A DNA stretch of 59,220 nt from Pseudomonadota bacterium (GTDB lineage Bacteria > Pseudomonadota > Gammaproteobacteria > Burkholderiales > JAJZUU01). The notes beneath the pieces are model-generated. The model was not told where the DNA came from. It saw only the letters and a list, made by a program, of their open reading frames with translations, and ran no database searches. Location: NCBI GenBank assembly GCA_021848325.1, contig JAJZUU010000012.1, forward strand, positions 1-59,220, read 5' to 3'. Positions 30,594 to 39,293 of this stretch are shown piece by piece. The position numbers and the translations under genes were made by a program. The number at the start of each line of letters is the position of its first letter. Position 1 is the stretch's first letter.

Positions 30594-33374
30594 CTACAAC
30601 TGCTTCAGCAGCGCCTTGGCTTGCTCCTCCTGGGGGAATTTCTGGCCGGATGCCAGCACCTTCTCCAACTGGCTGCGCGCCTTGGCCTTGTCGCCCGACT
30701 TGGCCAGGGCAACCCCGTAGTGATAGCCGACCTCCGGGTTCCTGGGAGCCGCCGCGGCGGCCTTCTGCAGCACCTCCAAGCCGCGCGCGGTGTTGCCCTG
30801 CTGCACCAGAATCCAGCCCAGGGTGTCGCCGATGACGGCGGCGTCCGGCTTGAGCTTGTAGGCCTGCTCCGCCGTCGCCAGCGCCCGCGGGTCTTTTTCC
30901 TGCTGATAGAGCCAGGCAAGGTTGTTCAGCACCAGGAGGTTGTTCGGAATCCTCTGCAGAATGAGTTGGTACTGTTCGATGGCCTGCTTGTTGTGACCCG
31001 CCGTCATGTAGGTCTGAGCCAGATAACCGCGCGCGGCAAGGTCGTTGGGCTGTTCCTTCAGCCACTGGAGCAGGCCGCTGTCGGCTTTTTTTACATCGCC
31101 GGCGAGGCTCAGGGCCTGGTGCACCTTGATGGCGAACAAACCGGTCTTCCCGAGCGCCAAGGCCGTCCCGTAGGCCTTTGCCGCCTCGGCATATTTCTTT
31201 TGCGCCATCAGGATATCGCCTTCCAGCGCGAAGCCGGCCGGCGATTTGGCGGACCGTTTCTGGATCCCCCGGGCAGTGTTCAGCGCATCCGCATACTTGC
31301 CGCCCTGCACCTCCAGCGAAATCAGGGCGGCCTGTGCCTGGAGATAGTCCGGGTTGAGTTGCAACGCCTGGTTGAGGGAGGCCTCCGCCCCGTCCGGATT
31401 TTTGGTCGCGGCCTGGACCGACGCCAGCTTGTAATAGGCCAGCGGCGATTTCGGGGCCAGGTCGCTCAGCTTCTGGTAGGTTTCAAGGGCACCCTCCTTG
31501 TCGCCGGCGGCAAATTGAGCCGTGCCAAGCAAATCCAGGGCATCGGGGTTTTTGGGGTTGGCGCTTTGGGCGTCGCGGGCCAGTTGCAGCGCCCGCCGCG
31601 GATCATTTTTCTTGAGATAGTACCCGACCAGCAGTTGCTTTGGCCGCAGGGCGGAGGGATTGGCCTTGGCCGCCCGATCCAGCCAGGCGACGGCGTCTTT
31701 TTCGTCGCCGGCCAGATTGGCCAGGGCCAGCATGGCCTGGAGATTGTTCTTGTCCTTGGCGAGGATGGCCTGGAAGCGCTTGCGGGCCGCCTGGGGATTC
31801 TTGTCCAGGAGGTCGAGTTGCGCCAGGTTCATCGCCGCTGCAACGTAGGTGGGCTGTAGCGCCAGCGCGTGCTCGAAGTTCTTGCGGGCATTGGCGAAAT
31901 CCTTCTTGCCGACGTAGGCGGCGCCCCGGAAATTGTACACGATCGGGTTGTTGGGCAGCTTCTTGTCCAGGGCGTCGATGGCGGCAAGCGCTTGGTCGTA
32001 GTCCTTCTTGGCGAGATAGTTCAAGATCAGGACGGTATCCGCCTGGTACTGGCCGGGATCCTGCTGGGCGGCGGACTCCAGTTCCGCGACGGCCCGGGCC
32101 GGATCTCCCCCGGCCAGCAGACTGACGCCCAACTGGGTGCGTAGCGCCGCGTTTTTCGGGTCGATCTGCGCTGCCTTATCCAGATACTGGCTCGCCTTGG
32201 CGAAGTCGCGCGTGCTGAGGGAGGCCTCGCCCGCCAGGGCCAGCGCCTGGGGATCCTGGCCTGTTTGGGCAAGCAGGGGCTTCAGGGTAGCCAGCGCGCG
32301 GGCAGGGTGCCCCATCTTGATCTGCGTTGCCGCCAGGAGCTTAAGGGCATAACCGCTGTTGGGAAATTGGGCCAGGAACTTGTTGGTGTACGTCTCGGCC
32401 TGCTCGTATGAACCCAGCGCATAGGCCACCGCCCCGGACAGCAGGACGCTCGGCATATGGTCCGGCGCGAATCTCAGGACCTCCTGGAGGTTATCCCGCG
32501 CCGCCGAGTACTTGGCCTGGCGGAAATCGAGCAGGGCCTGCATGTACCGAATCATGAGATTTTTGGGCGCCGTCTTGCGCGCCGCGCCGATTTCCGACTG
32601 GGCGGCTTCGAACTTGCCGGCGGCAAGATAGATCGAGGCCAAATCCATGTGGGCGGCGATGTTGCCTTCATCCACTTTCAGGGCTTGCTGATAGGCCTTG
32701 ATCGCCTCGTCCGTCTTCCCCTGGGCACGCAGCAGGTCGCCCTTCATCAACCAGGCCTCGACATTCCTGGGCGATTTCCCCAGCGCGAGCCCCACCTGGC
32801 GCAACGCCTCGTCCGGATTCCGGTCCGCCGCAGCCAGACGCGCCATGCCCAGGGTAGCGTCTGCGAACCCGGGCGAGATCTGCAGGGCGGCCTCGAAGGA
32901 AGCCCGGGCCTCCTGTTTTTGGCCCAAGGCCAGTTGGGCGTCCCCGCGGAAGGTCAGCACGCCCGCTGCGCCTTCCCCTTTAGCGTCCGCAGGCGGCTTG
33001 ATTTCATCGAGGACCTTCCGGTAAGCGCCCTGCCCGAGCAGGGCACGCGCCAGAGCGGCGTCTATCTGGTCCCGCGGGTAGCCCAGTTGCTGCGCCCTGC
33101 GCAGCTCCTTTTCGGCGGACGGGAAATTCCCGGTCTCGTTGTAGATCGTCCCCAGCAGGTACCGGGCTTCTTTGTTGTCGGGGCTTTTCTGCAGGGAATT
33201 CTTCAACTGGATCACCGCGGCCTTGTTATCCCCCTTGGCATGGGATTGCTGCGCGTCCTGGAGATAGCCCTGGCTCGACTCGTTTTTGCCGCAGCCGCCC
33301 AGCATCAGCAGCGACACGGCCAGGGCCGCCGCCGACCGCTTGAAAGTGTCCAACCTTCTGGCGTTCGAATGCAT
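30594..33374 (-). CDS. prsT: PEP-CTERM-system TPR lipoprotein PrsT
   Basis: This 926-residue protein is a lipoprotein (lipobox LMLGGCG, Cys near residue 28) made almost wholly of tetratricopeptide repeats, about 22-24 units by spacing of A-G-Y-type positions. It fits PrsT, the TPR lipoprotein found with exosortase/PEP-CTERM systems and extracellular polysaccharide genes. The start may be GTG at 33377 or ATG at 33374; both follow AGGAGG, and I take the ATG. It is downstream of prsK and prsR, with a 76-bp gap to prsR. TPR lipoproteins of this kind probably act as outer-membrane scaffolds for polysaccharide export or protein sorting. Direct evidence for its role is lacking. Confidence 0.85.
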   Translation of the reverse strand: MHSNARRLDTFKRSAAALAVSLLMLGGCGKNESSQGYLQDAQQSHAKGDNKAAVIQLKNSLQKSPDNKEARYLLGTIYNETGNFPSAEKELRRAQQLGYPRDQIDAALARALLGQGAYRKVLDEIKPPADAKGEGAAGVLTFRGDAQLALGQKQEARASFEAALQISPGFADATLGMARLAAADRNPDEALRQVGLALGKSPRNVEAWLMKGDLLRAQGKTDEAIKAYQQALKVDEGNIAAHMDLASIYLAAGKFEAAQSEIGAARKTAPKNLMIRYMQALLDFRQAKYSAARDNLQEVLRFAPDHMPSVLLSGAVAYALGSYEQAETYTNKFLAQFPNSGYALKLLAATQIKMGHPARALATLKPLLAQTGQDPQALALAGEASLSTRDFAKASQYLDKAAQIDPKNAALRTQLGVSLLAGGDPARAVAELESAAQQDPGQYQADTVLILNYLAKKDYDQALAAIDALDKKLPNNPIVYNFRGAAYVGKKDFANARKNFEHALALQPTYVAAAMNLAQLDLLDKNPQAARKRFQAILAKDKNNLQAMLALANLAGDEKDAVAWLDRAAKANPSALRPKQLLVGYYLKKNDPRRALQLARDAQSANPKNPDALDLLGTAQFAAGDKEGALETYQKLSDLAPKSPLAYYKLASVQAATKNPDGAEASLNQALQLNPDYLQAQAALISLEVQGGKYADALNTARGIQKRSAKSPAGFALEGDILMAQKKYAEAAKAYGTALALGKTGLFAIKVHQALSLAGDVKKADSGLLQWLKEQPNDLAARGYLAQTYMTAGHNKQAIEQYQLILQRIPNNLLVLNNLAWLYQQEKDPRALATAEQAYKLKPDAAVIGDTLGWILVQQGNTARGLEVLQKAAAAAPRNPEVGYHYGVALAKSGDKAKARSQLEKVLASGQKFPQEEQAKALLKQL

Positions 33375-33450
33375 CACGTTTTTCCTCCTGAGATGGGCCG
33401 CTTGGCATCGCCCCCGTTGAGTATAGCAAGCGCCCTGGAAGCCGTCGCAC

Positions 33451-34836
33451 TCATGCCGGCCCGCCGGACGTCGCCTTTCCTTGCTGCTTCAACCCAAAAC
33501 GATTGAGCAGATCGTACAGGGTGGGGCGGCTTATCCCGAGCAGCTCGGCGGCCTGGGCAATGTTGCCGTTGGCCCTGCCCAGCGCCCGGGTTACGGCGCT
33601 ACGCTCGGCCTCGTCCCTCACCTGGCGCAGGTTGAGGGGCGCGGGTGCGGTTTCGCTGTGGCTCAGGCCGAGATCGGCCGCGCTCACCTGGGCCCCGTCC
33701 GCCATGATCACGGCGCGCTTGATGACGTTCTCCATCTCGCGCACGTTTCCCGGCCAGGCATGGTTCTCGATGGCCGCCAGCGCCTCCTGGGTGAAACCCC
33801 GCAGGGAACGCCCCTGCTGCCGGCCGAACTTGTCCAGGAAGGCATGCGCCAGCAGGGCCGCGTCCCCCTCCCGCGCCCGCAGGGGCGGGATCTGTATGGT
33901 GATTTCGCTGATCCGGTAGTAGAGGTCCTCGCGGAAGCGGCCGGCCTCGATGTGTTCCGCCAGGTTCTGGTGGGTGGCGCACACCACCCGCACATTGACC
34001 GGGATTTCGCCGCGCCCCCCCAGCCGCTCCACCACCCTTTCCTGCAGGAAGCGCAGCAGCTTCGGCTGCAAGGCCACAGGGAGATCGCCGATTTCGTCCA
34101 GGAACAGGGTGCCCCCGGCGGCGTATTCGATCTTGCCGATGGTCTGCTTGGTGGCACCGGTGAACGCCCCTTTCTCGTAGCCGAACAGTTCGCTCTCCAG
34201 CAGGGTTTCGGGGATGGCGGCGCAGTTGATGGCCACGAACCGCTTCTCGGCGCGGGTGCTCAGCCGGTGCAACGCGCGCGCCAGCAATTCCTTGCCGGTG
34301 CCGCTGTCGCCCCGGACCAGCACGGTGGCATCGGAGGGGGCGACCTTCTCCAGGGTGCGGCAGACTTTGAGCATCTGCGGGTCCGAGGTGATCACGCCCT
34401 GCATCGGCGAGTCGTCCTGACGCAGCAGCAGGCGGCGGTTTTCCGACTCCAACTGGTGCAGCCGGAAGGCGCGTCCCACGATCAAGCTCAGGATTTCCGC
34501 CTCGAACGGTTTCTGGTAGAAATCGTAGGCGCCGATGCCGATGGCACGCACGGCGTTGTCGCGGTCCTGGTTTCCGGTCACCACGATCACCTTGGTGGCC
34601 GGGGCAAGCGCCAGGATCTGTTCCAATGCCGCCAGCCCTTCGCTCGCCCCGCCCTGGTCGGGAGGCAGGCCCAAATCGAGCAGGACCACCGGCGGCTCGA
34701 AACGCCTGACGTGGGCAAGCGCGCTTTCCCTGTCGCCCGCCACCAGCACCTCGTAGCTGTCCAGGCTCCAGCGCACCTGTTTCTGCAGGCCGACATCATC
34801 CTCGACCAGCAGCAGCGTCTCTTTCGTCGCGCTCAC
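33451..34836 (-). CDS. prsR: PEP-CTERM-box sigma-54 response regulator PrsR
   Basis: This 461-residue NtrC-type regulator has a receiver domain (acidic pocket VEDD at 11-14, phospho-acceptor Asp54 in VVLLDLGLP), an AAA+ domain with Walker A GDSGTGKELLA and the sigma-54 contact loop GYEKGAFTGATKQ, and a C-terminal Fis-type helix-turn-helix (NIAQAAELLGISRPTLYDLL). It should activate sigma-54 promoters when phosphorylated by PrsK. PrsR proteins turn on PEP-CTERM and polysaccharide genes. The start is GTG at 34836, overlapping the prsK stop by 4 bp (GTGA). No PEP-CTERM protein gene is in the window, so its targets lie elsewhere or upstream of the sugar transferase gene. Confidence 0.92.
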   Translation of the reverse strand: MSATKETLLLVEDDVGLQKQVRWSLDSYEVLVAGDRESALAHVRRFEPPVVLLDLGLPPDQGGASEGLAALEQILALAPATKVIVVTGNQDRDNAVRAIGIGAYDFYQKPFEAEILSLIVGRAFRLHQLESENRRLLLRQDDSPMQGVITSDPQMLKVCRTLEKVAPSDATVLVRGDSGTGKELLARALHRLSTRAEKRFVAINCAAIPETLLESELFGYEKGAFTGATKQTIGKIEYAAGGTLFLDEIGDLPVALQPKLLRFLQERVVERLGGRGEIPVNVRVVCATHQNLAEHIEAGRFREDLYYRISEITIQIPPLRAREGDAALLAHAFLDKFGRQQGRSLRGFTQEALAAIENHAWPGNVREMENVIKRAVIMADGAQVSAADLGLSHSETAPAPLNLRQVRDEAERSAVTRALGRANGNIAQAAELLGISRPTLYDLLNRFGLKQQGKATSGGPA

Positions 34837-36941
34837 GATCCTGCCTCCTGTTCCAATAGCGCCGCGTCCCCGTCCCCGTTTTCCCGGGCCAGCGGCACAA
34901 TGATCTGGAATAGCGTGCCCCGGGACGGGGCGCTGGTGACCTGAACCCGCCCCCCCAGTTCACGGATATATTCGCGGCATTCGTGGGCGCCGATCCCCAT
35001 GCCCGAGCCCTTGGTTGAATCGAACGGGCGAAACAGCCGCTCCTGGATGAATTGTTCGTCCATGCCGCTGCCCGTATCCTGGATTTCGATCTTGGCACAG
35101 CCGCCTTCGGCCGCCAGCCGCACCTCCACCTCGCCGTCGTAAGGGGTCGCTTCGCCGGCATTTTGCACGATATGCCCGATCACCCGCAGCAAGCGCTCGC
35201 GGTCGGCCGTCACCCGGAACCCGTCCCCCACGACCTTCAGCTCGGGCCGCGGCTTCAGGCTCGCCTTTTGTTTGACCGTCTCGCGCAGCAACTCGGCCAG
35301 GTCCACCTCGGCGGCGTGCCCCGGGGAGGTTCGGCCGCGCAGTTCGCCCAACAGCCGGTTCATCTTCTCTACCGAGTTTTCAACAGTACTGATCATGTCA
35401 TCCAGAAACTCCGGATTGTCCCGATGCCTCTCGGCATTGGACAGCATCAGGGACAGTTGGGCCACCAGGTTCTTGAGGTCGTGCACCACGAACGCCGACA
35501 TGCGGTTGAAGGAATCGAACTGGTGCGCGACCACCAGTGCCTCGGCGGCTTGCCTCTGGGCCAGGAGGCTCGCCACCTGATAGCCCGCGGTCTTGAGCAG
35601 GTCACTGACTTCCCAGTTGAAGTGCGCCTTGCCGCGCGAGCGCGCCAGGACAACGAAGCCCAGCAGCCGTTCTTGCAGCATCAGGGGCACCACCAGCCAG
35701 GCCCGGGGAAGTGAAAGCAGCCACGGCGGCAGCGCCAAATCCCCGTACATCTCGGGGGTGTTCTTGTACTCCTCCAGGCTGATCACCCACTGCCGCTTTT
35801 CCAGGAAGCGGACCAGCGGCCCGTCGGCCGGCTCGCCGGCGTCCTCGGCGGTCATGTTCCACTGCGCCCGTTTGACATATCCGTCCGTGCCCTCCTGCAT
35901 CCATAGGCCGCCGCCCGGGCTTTCCACCAGTTGCGCCAGCGCCTTCACCGCCGACTCCCCCAACGGCCGCCCCGGATCCCCCTCGGACAGGGTACGGATC
36001 AGGCGCAGCCATTCCTCCCGGTAGTCGTAGCGGTAGCTGAAAAAGTGCTTGCTTAAGAATACCTTCAGTTGTGCCCGCATGGTGCCGGAAAACAGCAGCA
36101 CCAACAGTAACAGCAGCGCCCCGAACAGGAAGGCGGCCTGCAGCACCGTGCCCCAGGTCCCGCCAAAGGCCCGGAGGGCATACCCGGCGGCCGCCATCAC
36201 CAGCAGATAAACGCCGGCACCCAGGAGGGTCGCCGAATGGAACACCATGCGCCTGGAGACGTGGACGTCCAAAGTCCATTGCGGGTTGCGCGCCGCGGAC
36301 ACCATGATCAACGGGGCGACCAAGGCGTTCACGAAGCCGCGCGCGGCCCACACCCCCTGGTCGATGTGCCTGAAAAGCATCGCGTCCGAGTACAGAAAGA
36401 AGTCATACGCGAACATGCCGCCGACCCCGAGGCACAAAAACTTTATACCCCAGCGCCGCTCGGGGTGGGCATTGCGGAACAGCTGTTCCACCAGGGCCAT
36501 TCCGGTTACCGCCAGGATCACCCTGCTCAGGATGTCGGTCACGAAGCGGCCCTGGCCCGCCTCCTGCCTTCCGGCCACATGGAAATAAACCGTCGCGGCC
36601 AGCACCAGCAGGCAAAATCCCAGCAGCACCGCCGCTGTCAGCCGCAGCCGGGCACGAACGGCGGCGTCGGAAGGCCTAAGCGTCCACAGCAAGCTCCCCA
36701 GGACCAGAAACCAGGCGGCACTGCGCAGGACTTCCAGAGGATTCGTCAGGGCAGCCAGGCCATGATAAGGATGCGCCACCCCATAGGCCAGCACCCCGGC
36801 CCACACCGCCGAAACCATGCAGCTCCCCGCCAGCAGCGCCCCCTGGACGCTCCCGCGCCAGCCGGCCGCCAGCGCCAGGGCCAGCAGCGAAAAGGCCGCG
36901 GCGGCGGTAGCATAGCTCGCGGCGCCGATATTCATGTCCAT
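34833..36941 (-). CDS. prsK: PEP-CTERM-system sensor histidine kinase PrsK
   Basis: This 702-residue membrane kinase has about eight to ten N-terminal membrane segments (to about residue 290), a GAF-like domain (about 330-470), and a kinase core. The phospho-acceptor His is in VVHDLKNLVAQLSLML (about 485). The ATP-binding part has the N box HIVQNAGEA, G1 DTGSGMDEQF and G2 GSGMGIGAHECREY. It is the partner of PrsR. The ATG at 36941 has AGGGGA nine bases upstream. It follows the sugar transferase gene by 19 bp and overlaps prsR by 4 bp, so all four genes may form one operon. The signal sensed is unknown. Confidence 0.92.
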   Translation of the reverse strand: MDMNIGAASYATAAAAFSLLALALAAGWRGSVQGALLAGSCMVSAVWAGVLAYGVAHPYHGLAALTNPLEVLRSAAWFLVLGSLLWTLRPSDAAVRARLRLTAAVLLGFCLLVLAATVYFHVAGRQEAGQGRFVTDILSRVILAVTGMALVEQLFRNAHPERRWGIKFLCLGVGGMFAYDFFLYSDAMLFRHIDQGVWAARGFVNALVAPLIMVSAARNPQWTLDVHVSRRMVFHSATLLGAGVYLLVMAAAGYALRAFGGTWGTVLQAAFLFGALLLLLVLLFSGTMRAQLKVFLSKHFFSYRYDYREEWLRLIRTLSEGDPGRPLGESAVKALAQLVESPGGGLWMQEGTDGYVKRAQWNMTAEDAGEPADGPLVRFLEKRQWVISLEEYKNTPEMYGDLALPPWLLSLPRAWLVVPLMLQERLLGFVVLARSRGKAHFNWEVSDLLKTAGYQVASLLAQRQAAEALVVAHQFDSFNRMSAFVVHDLKNLVAQLSLMLSNAERHRDNPEFLDDMISTVENSVEKMNRLLGELRGRTSPGHAAEVDLAELLRETVKQKASLKPRPELKVVGDGFRVTADRERLLRVIGHIVQNAGEATPYDGEVEVRLAAEGGCAKIEIQDTGSGMDEQFIQERLFRPFDSTKGSGMGIGAHECREYIRELGGRVQVTSAPSRGTLFQIIVPLARENGDGDAALLEQEAGS

Positions 36942-36960
36942 CGGGCGGTCCCCTGCACGG

Positions 36961-38361
36961 CTATCGTGCGCCCTTGCCCCAAAGCACCACCTGGGCGGTC
37001 TGAAAGAGAATCATCAGGTCGAGGAACAGACTGTGATTCTTCACATAATATAAATCGTATTGTAGCTTTTCCAGGGACTCCCCCACCGATGCGCCGTAGC
37101 TGCACGACACCTGGGCCCAGCCGGTAATGCCCGGCTTGACGCTGTGCCTGCACGCATAATAAGGGCTTTCCTTGACCAGTCTGTCCACGAAATAGGGCCG
37201 CTCCGGTCGCGGCCCCACAAAACTCATCTCGCCTTTGAGCACGTTGAATACCTGCGGCAGCTCGTCGACGCGTATCTTGCGTATGATGCGGCCCACCCGG
37301 GTGGTGCGGTCGTCATTTTTTTGCGCCCACTTCGGCTTTCCGTCTTTTTCCGCGTCCGCGCGCATGCTGCGGAATTTCAGCACGGTGAAGCGCCTGCCGT
37401 CCTGGCCGACGCGCTCCTGGCGGTAGAGGATGGGAAAGCCGGTTTCCAGCAGGATGAGCAGCGAGGTCAGGACCATCACCGGGAGCGCGAGGAGCAACAG
37501 CCCGCCGCTGGCGCAAAGGTCGAATGCCCTCTTGATCAGGTCCCGCGCCAGACCGTTCTGGAACCCTTCGGACAGGATGATCCAGCTGGCGTTGAGGGAC
37601 TCCAGTTGCAGCTGGCCGGTCTCGCGCTCGAAAAGTGTCGACAATTCGACGATCTTGATGCCCATCAGCTTGCATTCCAGCAGCTCGTCCACGGGAAGCC
37701 CGCCCTCGCGCCGATCCCGCACGGCGATGACGATCTCTTCCACCCTGTATTTTTCCACGATGGCGCGCAGGGGGGCGGTGTCCGGGAGGACCTCGGCATG
37801 GTCCACGTAATGGTGCGTGCCCTTCGCCGGCAGGTAGCCCACGATTTGCAGCCTGTGCGCCGGCGAGCCGTTCCGCAGCAGGGTTTCGATCCTGGCCGCC
37901 CGGCTTCCCGTGCCCAGCACCAGGATACGCCGTTTCAGCACCTTCAGGTCAGACCATCTAAAAATCAGCAGGCGCGACAGCGTCACCCCGCTCATGGCGG
38001 CAATGAACGACATCGCGAACACGCCGCGCCCCAGGAAGAACCCGGGGAACAGGTAAAATATCAGGCTCATGGCCACGAAGCCCACCATGAAACCGGCCCC
38101 CAGGCGCAGGATCACCGGGCCGACCCCGCCTCGCCATTCCGAGTATTGGTAGAGACCGAACATGGTCATGATGGACACCATCACGCCCGCGAAGACCAGC
38201 GCCTTGGGGAGCAATGGCCCCACCGAAGTCGGAATGTGCTGGCCCGCATCCATGAAGCGGGCGGAGGTCCCCGCGTATATTGACAGCATGAACAGCAAGG
38301 CGTCCACGGACACCAGCAGCACGATAGCCAGCGAAATGTAGTGGCGGAAAAAGCGGATCAC
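36961..38361 (-). CDS. EpsB-type undecaprenyl-phosphate sugar transferase
   Basis: This 466-residue protein is a polyprenyl-phosphate hexose-1-phosphate transferase of the type linked to PEP-CTERM systems. The N-terminal half has five membrane segments and a CoA-like nucleotide fold (KRRILVLGTGSRAARIE). The C-terminal catalytic domain has TVLKFRSMRADAEKDG, RIIRKIRVDELPQVFNVL and VGPRPERPYFVDRL, hallmarks of WcaJ/PssA-type transferases. It starts the lipid-linked repeat unit of an exopolysaccharide. The likely start is GTG at 38361 (VIRFFRHYISLAIV); the longer frame to 38502 has no family support. The rest of the polysaccharide genes are not in the window. Confidence 0.88.
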   Translation of the reverse strand: MIRFFRHYISLAIVLLVSVDALLFMLSIYAGTSARFMDAGQHIPTSVGPLLPKALVFAGVMVSIMTMFGLYQYSEWRGGVGPVILRLGAGFMVGFVAMSLIFYLFPGFFLGRGVFAMSFIAAMSGVTLSRLLIFRWSDLKVLKRRILVLGTGSRAARIETLLRNGSPAHRLQIVGYLPAKGTHHYVDHAEVLPDTAPLRAIVEKYRVEEIVIAVRDRREGGLPVDELLECKLMGIKIVELSTLFERETGQLQLESLNASWIILSEGFQNGLARDLIKRAFDLCASGGLLLLALPVMVLTSLLILLETGFPILYRQERVGQDGRRFTVLKFRSMRADAEKDGKPKWAQKNDDRTTRVGRIIRKIRVDELPQVFNVLKGEMSFVGPRPERPYFVDRLVKESPYYACRHSVKPGITGWAQVSCSYGASVGESLEKLQYDLYYVKNHSLFLDLMILFQTAQVVLWGKGAR

Positions 38362-38524
38362 GATAGGCTTACCCCAAGCGGCGAGAAGCCTGCAACCCAG
38401 GTCGCCGTGAATGGCGCTACGGTGTTCGGCAATGCCCGCGGCCCGCCGGCATGCCAGCCAACGGCCGCCGACCCTTGCCGCGTCGGGTGTCAGGGCAGGC
38501 AAACAGCACTCTTCCGCCCAAACT

Positions 38525-38550
38525 AGCAGCTTTCATGCCATGGCATGAAA
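38525..38550 (-). promoter_or_regulatory. 20-bp palindrome with a sigma-54-like promoter match
   Basis: The sequence TTTCATGCCATGGCATGAAA at 38531-38550 is a perfect palindrome. On the minus strand TGGCATGAAAGCTGCT (38540-38525) has the GG-N10-GC spacing of a sigma-54 promoter. It lies about 165 bp upstream of the sugar transferase start. The gap 38362-38627 holds no gene. PrsR-type regulators act with sigma-54, which makes the match relevant, but the palindrome and the promoter overlap. Confidence 0.45.
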
Positions 38551-38627
38551 CGGCATTGGGGGGACTATACGGGGCGGACAGGGGGCGATCGGCAGCGGAA
38601 GGGCGAAACCCCGTGGCACGATCTCGA

Positions 38628-39251
38628 CTAGGATGTCGAATTCTTAGCGTCCGCCAGCAGGGCTTCCACCTGTGCTAGTCTTGCGCGCTCCAAGGGTTTG
38701 CCATCGATGGGGCCCTTGGGGGCGACGCGCAAATCATCGGTGGAAAAGACGGCGATATCCATCGCGGCCCGCTCCCCGAACAGCGTAAACACGGGGACGA
38801 CGCGCAGCGTCTCCCCGAAGCGGACTCGTCGTTCGCCCACCTTGTAGGGCATTTGCCGATTCAGCAGGAAAAGCTCCACGTCCTTCACGCTGTCGGTGAA
38901 CAATTGCAGATTGATGTCCGAATGCCGGGCGGCGGTGCCGCTCAGCACCGAACCCGCGAGGTAGGGATTGAAGCGCTCCAGAACCCGCATCATCGCGACG
39001 GCCTGTTCCCTGAGTCGGCGCAGCCGGAGCGGGTGCTCGTCGCGCTGGTAGAGTTCGTGATGAAGCCGCAGCGCCTGCTCCACCTCTGCGTTGCTCGGCA
39101 AGCTATGGGTATCCGGTGCCCCAACCAGTCGTGCCGCCTTCCGCTTGGCCAAGGCATAGTCCTGCACGCCGTCTTCCGCGATGAGACGGGCCGCGGCTTG
39201 CGCAATGCGCTCCCGCATATGGGCCTGCCTGGAACTCTTCTCTTTTGCCAT
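38628..39251 (-). CDS. Nucleotidyltransferase-like protein of unknown role
   Basis: This 207-residue protein has an N-terminal helical part (MRERIAQAAARLIAEDGVQDYAL, which superficially recalls TetR-type DNA-binding helices) and a middle nucleotidyltransferase-like motif, GSVLSGTAARHSDINLQLFTD (from about residue 105; first Asp-Ile-Asn in place of the usual Asp-Ile-Asp). The later AAMDIAVFSTDDL may supply the third acid. I do not know its substrate. The ATG at 39251 (MAKEKSSRQ) is preferred over an upstream start nine codons earlier. It lies 42 bp downstream of mrcA in the same direction and may share its transcript. Confidence 0.7.
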   Translation of the reverse strand: MAKEKSSRQAHMRERIAQAAARLIAEDGVQDYALAKRKAARLVGAPDTHSLPSNAEVEQALRLHHELYQRDEHPLRLRRLREQAVAMMRVLERFNPYLAGSVLSGTAARHSDINLQLFTDSVKDVELFLLNRQMPYKVGERRVRFGETLRVVPVFTLFGERAAMDIAVFSTDDLRVAPKGPIDGKPLERARLAQVEALLADAKNSTS

Positions 39252-39293
39252 GCCCTCCGCCAGCCCCGCACCCGCCAACCATCCGGCAGGCGC

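Noticed and set aside
30594-38361. Search for an exosortase gene or a PEP-CTERM sorting tail near the prs genes.
   Set aside because: None of the proteins in the window ends with a PEP motif, membrane segment and basic tail, and no exosortase is visible.
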